Source: Sulfolobus acidocaldarius SUSAZ
Lineage (GTDB): Archaea > Thermoproteota > Thermoprotei_A > Sulfolobales > Sulfolobaceae
Assembly (NCBI GenBank): GCA_000508305.1
Contig: CP006977.1
Location: 310,001 to 374,000, forward strand
Direction: 5' to 3'
Length of the DNA stretch: 64,000 nt
Shown: in pieces, positions 9,821-19,580 of the stretch
Layout of the letters: the number at the start of each line of letters is the position of its first letter
How positions within the stretch are numbered: the stretch's first letter is position 1
The notes under the pieces: generated by a model
What the model saw: only the letters and a program-made list of their open reading frames with translations
Databases searched by the model: none
Told to the model about the DNA's origin: nothing
Program-made: the position numbers and the translations under genes

Positions 9821-9834
9821 TCGATTCTCTGTTA

Positions 9835-10428
9835 GTGGATTTTGGAATATATCATCACTCAACCAAGGAAGATTCGGAAATGTTAAGGAGAATTGCTAAA
9901 GAGCTCTTTTTCGAAGCCTTTATGAGGACTGGCTTACCAAGAGATAAGGAGATAAGTGTTTTAGATGTAGGATGCGGATTAGGTTTTTTAAGTTATGTTG
10001 TAACCCAGTATTTTCCAAAGGCGAAAATATTATGAATAGACACTTTTGAAAACTCAAGTCTTCTGGATTCAGATATGAGGAAGGCTGAAGAAAACATGGA
10101 ACACTTAGGTATCAGGGACAGGGTATTCTTCAAAAGGTTAAATGTTTTAGATATCACTGAGGAATTAGGGCGCTTTGACATGGTTGTCTCCAATTTAGTT
10201 TTTCATAATTTAGGTAGAAGGAGATTCTAGGCATATGAAAAGATTACTAAAGTGATGAACCTTAGCTCGTTCTTCATAAATGGCGATATATTTTTTGGAA
10301 ATCAGCCCGAGAAATCTTTTAAAACAGAGATAAGTAGATTAAGCAAGATATTCAAACTAATATTCAGTAAGAGGTTAGAGTTAAAAGAATCAGTAACTTA
10401 CTACATATCAGTCCTAACTAGTGCTTAA
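9835..10428 (+). pseudogene. SAM-dependent methyltransferase pseudogene with two in-frame stops
   Basis: One continuous 198-codon frame reads as a class I methyltransferase: motif I is LDVGCGLGF (codons 43-51) and a later FDMVVSNLVFHN segment matches the motif II/post-II region. The frame is interrupted by TGA at 10033-10035, where a Gly codon would be expected in the strand-2 motif (KAKIL-stop-ID), and by TAG at 10228-10230. There are no frameshifts, so decay looks recent. The start would be GTG at 9835, next to the IS200/IS605 scar that may have removed the promoter. The 66-codon piece before the first stop could not form a complete methyltransferase. Confidence 0.75.
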
Positions 10429-10632
10429 ATTACGTAAGACGTGTTTATAGACGTAAAGAGATCTCTGCTGTTCCTGCGCGTTCTTTTCAACTAAGCCAGG
10501 TGAGTTGTTGTCTTGTAACTTCGGGGTATTAGACTATTCAAAGAGATGGTTGTAAAGCTTTTTAGGAGAATTTAAAATATAAAAATCTAAAAATCGATTT
10601 ACTTTGCCTAACATTTATTTGGGGCTTGTGTA

Positions 10633-11751
10633 ATGAGTAGAAAAACATATGTAATAATAGGCTTCATGATAATGTGCTTTAACTCTATTTATCAGTACTC
10701 TTGGAACGCATTACAACCGCTTTTAAAATCAGGGTTCAATGTGAATTTAGTCCAGGTTGCACTTGGTTTTACACTTTTTAGTATATTCTCTTCATTAGCA
10801 CAACCTTTAGGAGGTCATTTTGCTGATAAACAGGGACCTAAGAGAATAGGAATTATAGCAGGGATTTTATCATCTATAGGCTTCTTGGGAACATACCTTT
10901 CACCCAACATATATGTCTTCTACACTGTATGGTCAATAGGAAGTGCGGGAGAGGGAATCTTATACGGCATAGCTGCAAACCTAGCAATGAAATGGTTCGA
11001 AGGCAAAAAGGGAGTTGCTACAGGTATAGTCTCCATGGGCTTAGGAATAGGTTCAGCACTTCTTAACCCTTTCATAGCAATGGCAACAAGCTATAAGACA
11101 ATAACACTTGGTATTGGTTTAACTGAAGTTATCGTATTGCCAATTCTACTTTGGTTGTCAGACTATCCAAAACTGTTATCAGGACAAGCTCCTAGGCAAA
11201 TTATAACTACTACCCGATTTTGGCTCATATACGTTTCCTTTGTAACTGTACTTGTACCTTTCAGCGTGATATCCTCACAGCTATCAGTTATTGGAAAAGG
11301 AGTTCCACAACAGGAGCTGATTACCTTGATTTCACTTTTACCTTTATTGAGTGGTGGGCTGAGACCATTTTTTGGAATGATTGCAGATAGACTAGGTATA
11401 ATAAGAACCACATTAATTCTAGATTTAACGATAACATTGGGTGCGTTGTTTTTACTGTTGAACCAAATTGCAATTTCAACGATTTTAGTGGGTCTTTCGG
11501 GAGGATCAATGATAACACTTTATTTCAATGTTGCAGGGGAAATATTTGGAACACGATTCTCGACAGTAAACAGCGGGATACTTTATACGGGAAAAGCCCT
11601 TGGTGGGACATTAGGAAGTGTGGTCTTTGCAATACTCTATAGTATAAACCTACAGTTGTCAGAGATGTATTCGTTAATTTGTGGTATTATAGGCATTTTA
11701 GCTCTATTACTTGTAGTTTTTACAACACAACAACAAGCTCAACGAGTCTAA
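10633..11751 (+). CDS. Major facilitator superfamily transporter, OFA-like
   Basis: 372-residue membrane protein with about 12 hydrophobic segments. The MFS loop 2-3 signature is visible as GGHFADKQGPKR (about 60-71) and is repeated in the second half as GMIADRLG. The pattern of the fourth and fifth helices (GSAGEGILYGIAANLAMKWF, then GKKGVATGI) is like the oxalate/formate antiporter group, so an organic-anion substrate is plausible but unproven. A TATA-like AATTTAAAATATAAAA lies about 50-60 bases upstream, so unlike many neighbours this mRNA may have a leader. Confidence 0.82.
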   Translation: MSRKTYVIIGFMIMCFNSIYQYSWNALQPLLKSGFNVNLVQVALGFTLFSIFSSLAQPLGGHFADKQGPKRIGIIAGILSSIGFLGTYLSPNIYVFYTVWSIGSAGEGILYGIAANLAMKWFEGKKGVATGIVSMGLGIGSALLNPFIAMATSYKTITLGIGLTEVIVLPILLWLSDYPKLLSGQAPRQIITTTRFWLIYVSFVTVLVPFSVISSQLSVIGKGVPQQELITLISLLPLLSGGLRPFFGMIADRLGIIRTTLILDLTITLGALFLLLNQIAISTILVGLSGGSMITLYFNVAGEIFGTRFSTVNSGILYTGKALGGTLGSVVFAILYSINLQLSEMYSLICGIIGILALLLVVFTTQQQAQRV

Positions 11752-11814
11752 AAACCAAGACTTAACTGTTTGAAAGAGTGTATTTATCCTTAGCATATCC
11801 TGACAAATTAACGA

Positions 11815-11847
11815 CCATCCTCGCCCTTTAGGCGGGGAAGAGGTCAG
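11815..11847 (+). repeat. Dispersed end-hairpin, copy C
   Basis: CCATCCTCGCCCTTTAGGCG then GGGAAGAGGTCAGT. This is copy A's sequence read in the plus orientation (GCCTTTAGGCGGGGA-GAGGTCAG). No transposase remnant is seen on either side, so it looks like a solo right end. Confidence 0.5.
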
Positions 11848-11994
11848 TGTACGTAAAATTAATTAGCTTGCATAGACATATTACGGTGTACCTTTATCTC
11901 CTTTTAGACGTGTTTAATAAATTGTGAAAAGTATTCTTTCAAATAGTCATTTAAATGAAATAAAATATAAGTACTATAATCCTAATGGGTAGTT

Positions 11995-12006
11995 ACTTTT
12001 TTATGT
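11995..12006 (+). promoter_or_regulatory. TATA box of the M1 aminopeptidase gene
   Basis: ACTTTTTTATGT centred about 26 bases before the ATG at 12027, consistent with a leaderless transcript and supporting that start. Confidence 0.55.
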
Positions 12007-12026
12007 GAAAAGAATCATACGAAAAT

Positions 12027-14375
12027 ATGCAAATAAGTAAGTATGAGGTCTATTTGGACTTTGATTTTAAGAATTTAAGCTATAGAGGAAAAGAGAAAAT
12101 ATATTGTAGCATAGACGATGAGCTAGTTCTAGACGCTATAGGATTCTCTATTCACTCAGTCAAGATAAACGGTAAGGAAGTTGACTATAATTATGACGAA
12201 GAGAAGTTAAGGATAAAGACCGGTAAGTTCGATGGAGTAATCGAGGTAAACTTCACTGGAAAGGTAAGAGAAAGGGAACTTGTAGGGATTTATAAGGCTC
12301 CTTATGATGGTGGAAAGAATTACATTGTTTCCACTCAATTCGAATCAAATCATGCTCGAAAGTTTATTCCCTGTGTGGATCATCCCTCCTATAAGGCGGT
12401 ATTCAAAATACAGGTAAGGGTAGATAAAGATCTTGATGTCATATCGAACATGCCTATACAGAAGGTCACTGAAGAGGGAGATAAAAAGCTGGTTGAGTTT
12501 TATGAGACGCCAAAAATGTCGACATATCTCCTCTACCTAGGAGTGGGTAAGTTTGAGGAGATTAAAGATGAATTAGATGGTATACAAGTTATTGTGGCTT
12601 CAGTTCCAGGAAAAATATCTAAGGGAAGATTCTCCCTTGAAGTAGGAAAGAAAGTAATTAACTTTTACAATGAATACTTTGGCATAAAATACCAATTACC
12701 TAAGGAGCACTTAATTGCAATTCCTGAATTTGCCTTTGGAGCCATGGAAAACTGGGGAGCGATAACGTTCAGAGAAACTGCGCTACTAGCTGATGAGAAA
12801 TCCTCTGTAATCCAGAGGATGAGAGTAGCCGAAGTGGTAGCCCACGAGTTAGCCCACCAATGGTTTGGCGACCTAGTTACCATGAAGTGGTGGGATGACC
12901 TATGGCTAAATGAAAGTTTTGCCACATTCATGGGTTATAAAGCAATTGATCACCTATTTCCCAATTGGGACATGTTTGGAGACTTCATACACAGTGAAAC
13001 GTCAGGGGCAATGCTGAGGGACTCGTTATCAACAACCCATCCAATAGAGGCTCATGTCAAGAGCCCTGAGGAAATTGAACAGATATTTGACGACATAAGC
13101 TATGGAAAGGGAGCCAGTATACTGAGAATGATAGAAGGTTATATGGGCAAAGAGGCATTCCAGAAGGGAATTCAAAATTATCTTCAAAAATACAAATTCT
13201 CTAATGCTGAGGGACAAGACTTTTGGAATAGCCTTCAGGAGGCGTCAGGTCTACCAATCGCTGATGTCGTAAAAGACTGGATCACTAAGAAAGGCTACCC
13301 TGCAGTTAAGGTAGAGGTAGAGGGAACCAAAATAAGATTATACCAGGAGAGGTTCTCGCTAACGCCCCTTAATGAAAATACTACCTATCTTATTCCCCTT
13401 ACCTTAGAGGTAAATGGTAAAAGGATAACTCAGTTAATGAGAGAGCAGAGTATGACAATAGATGTTGGCAGTGAGGTGAAATCTCTAAAGGTCAATTTAG
13501 ATAGGGTTGGTTTCTATCGTGTAGAGTATGATAACCTGGATCTATTCCTGAATGCTTATCCTAACCATTATGAAAGGTGGGGATTACTTGATGACTATTA
13601 CAACTTACTACTGGCAGGTAGAATCAATTATGAAGTTTACGAGAATGCAGTTAAAGAACTAATGAACGACGATAATTACCTAGTTGTAGATGAAATAAGG
13701 GGACAACTCTTCTTCTTATGGACAGTAAATCCATCCAAATACACTTTAATAATTGATTTCCTAGAAATTCAGTTACCTAAATGGAGTAAGAGGACAGATG
13801 ACCTATCGCAAAGAGTTTATGGAAACCTCCTGAGAAGTTTTGCATATGTCGACGATAGGTTTGCTCAAGGATTATCAATATCATTCGACAACTATGATAG
13901 TTTGAATCCTAATTTAAAGGAGGCTGTTGCAATAGCCTATGCAATAACTCAAGGTGAAAATGGATATGACGAACTCCTAAGGAAATACAGAGAGGAGAAA
14001 TTTGATGAAGAAAAACAAAGAATACTAAACGCAATGCTAAGTTTTAGAGAACCTTACCTAGTGGTTAACACTTTGAGTTTAGCATTAAACGGGGAAATAA
14101 AGAGGCAGGATACAGCAAGAATAATTCCTTTGGCATCTGCAAATCCTTATTCCAGATTTGCTGTGTGGAGATGGACTAAGACTTATATGGAGTTCTTAAG
14201 GAGCATATACGCAGGTACAGGAATACTTGGAAGAAGCTTTAGAGGAGCTATTCCATACCTAGGTTTAAACATACCTGAGGTGGAAGAGTACTTCACGAGT
14301 AATAAATTCCCTGAAATGGAAGTAGAGATAAAGAGCGCCTTAGAAATCCTCAAAGCTTTGAAGAGATTAAGTTAA
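12027..14375 (+). CDS. M1-family zinc aminopeptidase (tricorn-interacting factor type)
   Basis: 782-residue metallopeptidase that removes N-terminal amino acids from peptides in the cytoplasm, probably downstream of the proteasome. The N-terminal beta domain is followed by the exopeptidase motif GAMENWG (about 238-244) and the zinc site HELAHQWFG (H273, E274, H277) with the third ligand in LNESFATFMG (about 296). The C-terminal ERAP1-like helical domain completes the normal length of the family (Thermoplasma F2/F3 about 780). Its 3' end overlaps the convergent leuS gene by nine bases. Confidence 0.93.
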   Translation: MQISKYEVYLDFDFKNLSYRGKEKIYCSIDDELVLDAIGFSIHSVKINGKEVDYNYDEEKLRIKTGKFDGVIEVNFTGKVRERELVGIYKAPYDGGKNYIVSTQFESNHARKFIPCVDHPSYKAVFKIQVRVDKDLDVISNMPIQKVTEEGDKKLVEFYETPKMSTYLLYLGVGKFEEIKDELDGIQVIVASVPGKISKGRFSLEVGKKVINFYNEYFGIKYQLPKEHLIAIPEFAFGAMENWGAITFRETALLADEKSSVIQRMRVAEVVAHELAHQWFGDLVTMKWWDDLWLNESFATFMGYKAIDHLFPNWDMFGDFIHSETSGAMLRDSLSTTHPIEAHVKSPEEIEQIFDDISYGKGASILRMIEGYMGKEAFQKGIQNYLQKYKFSNAEGQDFWNSLQEASGLPIADVVKDWITKKGYPAVKVEVEGTKIRLYQERFSLTPLNENTTYLIPLTLEVNGKRITQLMREQSMTIDVGSEVKSLKVNLDRVGFYRVEYDNLDLFLNAYPNHYERWGLLDDYYNLLLAGRINYEVYENAVKELMNDDNYLVVDEIRGQLFFLWTVNPSKYTLIIDFLEIQLPKWSKRTDDLSQRVYGNLLRSFAYVDDRFAQGLSISFDNYDSLNPNLKEAVAIAYAITQGENGYDELLRKYREEKFDEEKQRILNAMLSFREPYLVVNTLSLALNGEIKRQDTARIIPLASANPYSRFAVWRWTKTYMEFLRSIYAGTGILGRSFRGAIPYLGLNIPEVEEYFTSNKFPEMEVEIKSALEILKALKRLS

Positions 14376-17195
14376 AATGATTCCTGGTTTATAAGGCAAG
14401 GCTATTGATTTTTTACCCTTTATATCTGGAGTTGATGGATCCTTGGAGTTGTATATGTAAATCTCCTTTACGTCAAGTTTATTTAGAAGGAATTGGGCAT
14501 TAGAGGTCAGAATCTCGCTCTCATTTATACCAATTTCAGCTAAGTCCTTTATCTTATCTGGTAGATCTCCAGCTATCTCATAAGCCAACCTAGCCATTTC
14601 TTTATCTCCCACCTCTTTTTCGAAGTCCAGTAGACTCTTCCTCTCTTTAAGGGATTCAATGGCTTTCCTTATCAGCTCTCTCTGCATGTTATCCTCATTA
14701 ACATATATGATTACAGTTTCAGGTTCCTTTGGCATTTTTGACTTCATGGAGTTAATCAAATCTATTGTGTACCTCAAGTATTCTATCTCAAGTAAAGCTC
14801 TCTTCTCGTATTTTAACTCTCCTTTCACCGGGAATTTCTGTCTAACGACAAGTGAATTATCTAACTTGTGCCATAGTTCTTCAGCTAAATGTGGTGTAAA
14901 TGGAGCCATCAACCTTACCCAGACTGAGATTATATTTTTAACTATGTCCGAGTTTATTTTTCCGTTTCCAAGTTCTAGATAGTCTTTCAAATCTTCATAT
15001 ATATCATAATATATGGTCTTATAAGCTGTCCTCAAGTCAAGATTTGATAGACAATTATCAATTAGGTCAATATATTCTGAGATAAGCGATGATATCCACA
15101 AATCAACCTTTCTCATCTCATTTACAGACTGTAGTTTTAATAAGTTATATATAAAATCATGAATGTGCTTCAATTGTTCCGCGATACTCTTAGCTATGTT
15201 TGGACTAAACTCGATATCATCAGATAAAGAAGATGTTGAAGTTAAGGCAAGCCTGACCGTATCAACACCGTATTCCCGAATAGCCTTGTTTAGCGGATAT
15301 ACGTTTCCAAAGCTCTTACTCATCTTCTTTCCTCCAACCCTTATAAAGCCGTTTAGGACTATTCTCTTAGGAACTTTATCTTCTCCTAGTACCCCAACAT
15401 GATGATACAGGTAATATGGAATGTGGTTCTGAACCAGATCCCTTCCACTATGTCTTGAGTCTACTGGGTACCAATATTCCACTTCCTTTCTTAATTCTTC
15501 AAGTTGTTCCTTTGGAATTCCTAGTTCTCGAGATAACTGAGAGGAATCTCCCCTACCTAAAACTACATAATCCCAGAATCTCTCATTAAGTATACTGGTG
15601 GGATAAGACTTAACCTTGTTGGCTACTATATAAAATACTGTGTAGATTGTAGAGTCACTTAGACTGTCAATTATTTGTCTATCATCCCATGGCAGTCTTA
15701 CTCCTAAGCCCCTAGATCTTGTAAATGGTCTAGGTTTCATGTTGAATATTATCTTACTTATCTCTCTCTTTGCGTCTGAGGGTAAAATCTCAACTTTATC
15801 TAGATTTTTTAAAACTGACGATTTCCAAGTACTATTAGAATAATCAATGAACCATTGGTCATCGAAAACCTTTACAACAACCTCAGCTCCACACCTACAG
15901 TAAACCGGTCCGTTTATTATCTCGTAAATATCACCATGAACACCTAAATTTCTCAAAAGTTCAACAACACTTGACCTCGCTTCTCTCACACTTCTGCCTG
16001 CTATTCTCTCCCTCACAAATTGCTTCATGTAATCTGGGACGAGATCAACCACTTCATCTCTTATTGAGCCCTTATGAAACTCTAAGCGATAAAGTGTGTC
16101 TATGTAGTCCTTTAGCTCTTGTGCACTAGTAGTCTGAGCTGTTTCAAGAACTTCCATTGCAGGAAAATCACCGTAGTCCTCAGATTTAATCACAGGAACT
16201 ATCTCGAAACTTTCCTTTAATTCACTTAAAGCTAAATAATGTAAGGGTTCATGTGCAGGCACAGCCATTACTAGTCCTGTGCCTTGTTTAGATTCTACAT
16301 ATTTACTGGGTAGTACTGCCAGTTTCTTCAGCGTTACAGGATTTGTAACATTTAAGCCTATTAATTCTTCGCCTTTTTTCCTTTCTTCTTCAGTTAAATT
16401 CATCTGAAAGCTTAACTTCTTAAACGCCTCAGTAGATATCACAAGCCTTTTACCGCTTTTATTATCTATGACAACAGAGTAGTCGCTCTCTGGATTAATC
16501 AGTATTGCTACTGCACCAAAGATTGTCTCTGGTCTAGATGTTGCTGTGAGAAATAGTAATTTTTCACCTTGAAAGTATATTACATCTAAATCTATTATCT
16601 CAGGTTCTATGTCACCTCTAGTATCATGCATCCCCACAGGAAACTCATCCACAGGACAGTAAGCAACAGGTGCCTTTTCCTTTTTTATGTATCCTATCTC
16701 CTGAAGTCGTTTATATTGCCACTGTACAAATCGCTCAAAGGCTGGGTCTATAGTTGTAAACTCTCTTCTTCGATCTATACTTAAGCCCAGTGTTAATGCA
16801 GTATTTCGCATGTCTTCTTTAAAGTAAGCAGAAAGATATGAGGGGTCAGAGAACTTAGATATAACACCAATAGGTATTTGATAGACATTAGTAAACGTCG
16901 AAATTATTTCCTCATCTCCTCTCTTTACTGCGTCAGCTATGGACAAAATTGGAGTTCCTGTGAATTGAAAGGCGAATGGAAAGAGTACGTTATATCCTTT
17001 CATACGTAAATATCTGGCATAGATGTCAGCTGTGATGTATGTGCGACCATGACCTATATGTAAGGGACTATTAGTATATGGAAACGCTACTGTGATAAAC
17101 TTTTTCTCCTTCGTCCTATCAACATCTGCCTCATAAACTCTCTCGGAATCCCAAACCTTTTGCCATTTTGATGCTATTTCGTTTAGGAAATCCAC
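14367..17195 (-). CDS. leuS: Leucyl-tRNA synthetase, archaeal type, editing site altered
   Basis: 942-residue class I synthetase. The ATP-binding motifs are intact: HIGH at residues 46-49 and KMSKS at about 622-627. The CP1 editing insertion is present, with the TATSRPETIFG loop and GTGLVMAVPAHEP. In other LeuRS proteins a universally conserved Asp lies four residues after this His (archaeal AHAPYD; Asp345 in E. coli), but here the residue is His319 (AHEPLH). Sulfolobales are known to carry two LeuRS paralogues, one with missing catalytic or editing residues; this copy may be the divergent one. The gene is transcribed just before, and may be co-transcribed separately from, the radical SAM gene 27 bases upstream. 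Confidence 0.9.
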   Translation of the reverse strand: MDFLNEIASKWQKVWDSERVYEADVDRTKEKKFITVAFPYTNSPLHIGHGRTYITADIYARYLRMKGYNVLFPFAFQFTGTPILSIADAVKRGDEEIISTFTNVYQIPIGVISKFSDPSYLSAYFKEDMRNTALTLGLSIDRRREFTTIDPAFERFVQWQYKRLQEIGYIKKEKAPVAYCPVDEFPVGMHDTRGDIEPEIIDLDVIYFQGEKLLFLTATSRPETIFGAVAILINPESDYSVVIDNKSGKRLVISTEAFKKLSFQMNLTEEERKKGEELIGLNVTNPVTLKKLAVLPSKYVESKQGTGLVMAVPAHEPLHYLALSELKESFEIVPVIKSEDYGDFPAMEVLETAQTTSAQELKDYIDTLYRLEFHKGSIRDEVVDLVPDYMKQFVRERIAGRSVREARSSVVELLRNLGVHGDIYEIINGPVYCRCGAEVVVKVFDDQWFIDYSNSTWKSSVLKNLDKVEILPSDAKREISKIIFNMKPRPFTRSRGLGVRLPWDDRQIIDSLSDSTIYTVFYIVANKVKSYPTSILNERFWDYVVLGRGDSSQLSRELGIPKEQLEELRKEVEYWYPVDSRHSGRDLVQNHIPYYLYHHVGVLGEDKVPKRIVLNGFIRVGGKKMSKSFGNVYPLNKAIREYGVDTVRLALTSTSSLSDDIEFSPNIAKSIAEQLKHIHDFIYNLLKLQSVNEMRKVDLWISSLISEYIDLIDNCLSNLDLRTAYKTIYYDIYEDLKDYLELGNGKINSDIVKNIISVWVRLMAPFTPHLAEELWHKLDNSLVVRQKFPVKGELKYEKRALLEIEYLRYTIDLINSMKSKMPKEPETVIIYVNEDNMQRELIRKAIESLKERKSLLDFEKEVGDKEMARLAYEIAGDLPDKIKDLAEIGINESEILTSNAQFLLNKLDVKEIYIYNSKDPSTPDIKGKKSIALPYKPGIILT

Positions 17196-17221
17196 ATATC
17201 TTAATAATTAAAAAGAATATA

Positions 17222-18265
17222 TTAAGGTATAACTTCCGTGGAGTCCATAACCGGATCGTACTTTAGATCGCTTAGACTTATTATGTTATCTCTTATTAGC
17301 TCTTTGATCTCTTCTATTCCAGATAAAGTTAACCTCAGATACTCCTTAGTAACCTCATCAACTACCTTGAATCCCTCCTCACCCCAATACTTTTCCTTTA
17401 CAGCATAAAGGCATCTCCCACCACAATAACTCTTGAACTCACATGATTTACACTCCTCAGGCAATGGCTCATCTAAAAGCCTAAATGATTCCAGAGTTCC
17501 TAATTCAGCCCATTTTTCCCTAACTGCAATTGGACAGGAGAGTATTCTTCCATCTGTGGACACTGAAATGCTCTCATAACCGGCTCCACAGGCAACTCCT
17601 CTATATTTCTTGAAGAAATGTGAGCTGATTACTCCGAGGAATGGAATGAGCTGGACAATTCTTCCTTTCCTTAGCTCGCTCATGAAGTATTCGTAAAGTC
17701 TCCTTAATCCAGGCAAGTAGGACTTATACGCCCACGTTTCAAAATCCCATCTCTCACTCCATATCACATTTAATTGCCAGTGAACCTTATCGAAAATTCC
17801 TAGGGAAAGAAGATGCATAACCTCCTCATAGATATCACTATCCTCAGTAACAGCCATCCTCGCAATAGTTTCCACTCCGAACTCCTTAACGTATTTAGCA
17901 TTCCTAGTTACAACCTTATAAACTCCTCTCCCCCTATGCTTATCCGTAATCTCTTCTCTACCATCTATAGAGAATAAGGCTACATTCATCCTTTTCCAAT
18001 ATTTGTCAGGAAGTAGTTTAGCTCCTATTCCATTACTCTGAATTCCCCATCTGACAGCTTTGACATTATCCATAACGGACATTATGAATTTAGGGTTTAG
18101 TAATGGTTCTCCACCGTAAAATATAACAACTGCTTCACTGTCTCTCTCAATCACATTCTTTAATTTACTAACATCATACTTTACTTCCCAAGGCACTGCT
18201 TCCTTTGGAAATGAACCACCACAGTAATCACAAGTTAAATTACATTTTCCAGTAGTGAGTACCAA
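17222..18265 (-). CDS. Radical SAM/SPASM protein, PTO1314-type putative peptide-modifying enzyme
   Basis: 347 residues. The radical SAM cluster site is C8-NLT-C12-DY-C15 close to the N-terminus, with GGEPLLNP as the SAM-binding GGE motif. The C-terminal SPASM region has a Cys in [14 protein letters not shown], a Cys in ILSCP and a [14 protein letters not shown] cluster, so auxiliary Fe-S clusters are likely. I recall similar archaeal proteins annotated as putative peptide-modifying enzymes; no substrate peptide is visible nearby. The only in-frame start after the upstream stop is TTG at 18265; an ATG lies four bases before it out of frame. The gene follows the M20 peptidase by 11 bases, probably one operon. 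Confidence 0.82.
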   Translation of the reverse strand: MVLTTGKCNLTCDYCGGSFPKEAVPWEVKYDVSKLKNVIERDSEAVVIFYGGEPLLNPKFIMSVMDNVKAVRWGIQSNGIGAKLLPDKYWKRMNVALFSIDGREEITDKHRGRGVYKVVTRNAKYVKEFGVETIARMAVTEDSDIYEEVMHLLSLGIFDKVHWQLNVIWSERWDFETWAYKSYLPGLRRLYEYFMSELRKGRIVQLIPFLGVISSHFFKKYRGVACGAGYESISVSTDGRILSCPIAVREKWAELGTLESFRLLDEPLPEECKSCEFKSYCGGRCLYAVKEKYWGEEGFKVVDEVTKEYLRLTLSGIEEIKELIRDNIISLSDLKYDPVMDSTEVIP

Positions 18266-18276
18266 CCATAGAATTT

Positions 18277-19548
18277 TTACTCACCTAGATGTCTTAGTAA
18301 GCTCTTTGTCCACTCTATACCCTTGTAGTAGTCATTAACTAATATATTTTCATTAAATGAGTGTATGTTTGACGAGTAGTTATCAACACCTACACCATCA
18401 GCTATTTGATTGACGTTAAGATATCTAGCAATCATTTCCATAGGACCAGTGCCAGGGCTGTTGGGTAATACAACAGGATCTTGATTATATACTTCCTTTG
18501 CCGAACGTATAAGTGCTTTAGCGATCTCACTATTTAGGGAGGTTCTATATGGTTTCACGGAACCATGTACTATTACTTCAATTTCTGGGTCTGATATGTA
18601 CCTTTTAAGTAAGCTCAGAATTTCCTGGGGATCTTGATTGGGAACTAACCTAAAATCTAATTTCACAAAGGCTAGGGAAGGGATTACAGTCTTTGAGCCT
18701 TCTCCAGTGTAACCGGAATAAATTCCATCAATATTACATGTGGGCTCTTCAACCAACTTTATCATAGAATCTCTGGGCACGTCTTGCTCAATAGCTTTAG
18801 CCAAGTACTCATCAGGAGTACGTAGATACTCCTTTTCTTCCTCACTGAGCCATACAACTCTATCATAAAAATTGGGAATTAGTACTTTACCTTTCTCGTC
18901 CCTCAACTTGTTTAATAAGTAAACTAAGTCCCATGCAGGATTACGAGCAATTGGTCCATACATTGAGTGTAAATCTTTAGGTGTTTTCTTTCTAAGCTCT
19001 ACATACAATAATCCCTTAACACCTAAAACGATCTCTGGGCGTCCCTCTGGAGATCTACCTGCACCTTCCCACAGAACGTAATCTGCACTTAATATCTTAG
19101 AGTAATCCTTCAGGAAATCCTCCATATTAGGGCTTCCTATCTCTTCCTCTCCCTCATAAAACAACTTAATGTTTACCTTCAATTTGTTTTCTCTCAACAG
19201 GTCTATAATTGCCTGAAGTCTAGCCATTAGTGTCCCTTTATCATCGCCTACTCCTCTAGCAAATATTTTACCGTCCTTAATTACTGGGTTAAATGGGTCA
19301 GAATTCCATTTCTCTAATGGTTCCACTGGTTGGACATCATAATGGTTGTATATTAGGAGTGTTTTCTTGGAACCTACATTGATCTCGCCGTAAACATAAG
19401 GATTCTTAGCCTTATGTTTAATAATTTTAGCCTCTATTCTATTATATTTTAAGTAATCAACTAGAAATTTAGCACCTTCTTCTCCTCTACCTTTAGCTGA
19501 TGTGGTGTCTATTTTTAGGAATTCGAACAAATCTTTTATGTAATCCAC
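18277..19548 (-). CDS. M20-family metallopeptidase (dipeptidase/deacylase type)
   Basis: 423-residue di-zinc amidohydrolase. Metal-site motifs are in order: YNHYDVQP (H69, D71), GVGDDKGT (bridging Asp about 98), [11 protein letters not shown] (catalytic and metal Glu about 133-134) and a C-terminal H in SNIHSFNE. Length and motifs fit the carboxypeptidase G2/CNDP dipeptidase branch more than DapE or ArgE, but the exact substrate is unknown. GTG start with a TATA-like element about 26 bases upstream, inside a short divergent promoter shared with the next gene. Confidence 0.88.
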   Translation of the reverse strand: MDYIKDLFEFLKIDTTSAKGRGEEGAKFLVDYLKYNRIEAKIIKHKAKNPYVYGEINVGSKKTLLIYNHYDVQPVEPLEKWNSDPFNPVIKDGKIFARGVGDDKGTLMARLQAIIDLLRENKLKVNIKLFYEGEEEIGSPNMEDFLKDYSKILSADYVLWEGAGRSPEGRPEIVLGVKGLLYVELRKKTPKDLHSMYGPIARNPAWDLVYLLNKLRDEKGKVLIPNFYDRVVWLSEEEKEYLRTPDEYLAKAIEQDVPRDSMIKLVEEPTCNIDGIYSGYTGEGSKTVIPSLAFVKLDFRLVPNQDPQEILSLLKRYISDPEIEVIVHGSVKPYRTSLNSEIAKALIRSAKEVYNQDPVVLPNSPGTGPMEMIARYLNVNQIADGVGVDNYSSNIHSFNENILVNDYYKGIEWTKSLLRHLGE

Positions 19549-19580
19549 GCTTTTATTTAGCCGTTTGAGTAAATTAAATT
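19549..19580. promoter_or_regulatory. 32-base divergent promoter, M20 peptidase and small unknown gene
   Basis: Start codons face away across 32 bases. TTTTATTT at about 19551-19558 is about 26 bases before the ATG at 19581, and AATTTAATTT on the minus strand at about 19571-19580 is about 26 bases before the GTG at 19548. Each TATA box thus lies next to the other gene's first codon, so simultaneous initiation seems sterically difficult. Confidence 0.5.

Larger units (their letters stand above)
9483..9826 (-). mobile_element. Decayed IS200/IS605-type element with TnpB C-terminal relic
   Basis: On the minus strand a roughly 340-base scar ends at a hairpin rich in C and G (9483-9520) and begins near a related hairpin (9791-9820). 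In between, broken frames read pieces like the C-terminal part of TnpB: YISSIKCPH resembles the Ser-x-x-Cys-Pro zinc-finger start, then KWLKT, LVYRWMCGVGDTH in another frame, and finally MMRVKAVNHKPVNRSKGTL and a stop just before the end hairpin. The frame is interrupted by several stops and frame changes, so no protein is made. Identification as TnpB is from pattern memory and is moderate. Confidence 0.5.

Noticed and set aside
9835-10428. Recoding of TGA and TAG (selenocysteine, pyrrolysine) in the methyltransferase frame
   Set aside because: Sulfolobus is not known to use either system, no SECIS-like or PYLIS-like element is seen, and TGA stands where Gly is expected; nonsense mutation is simpler.
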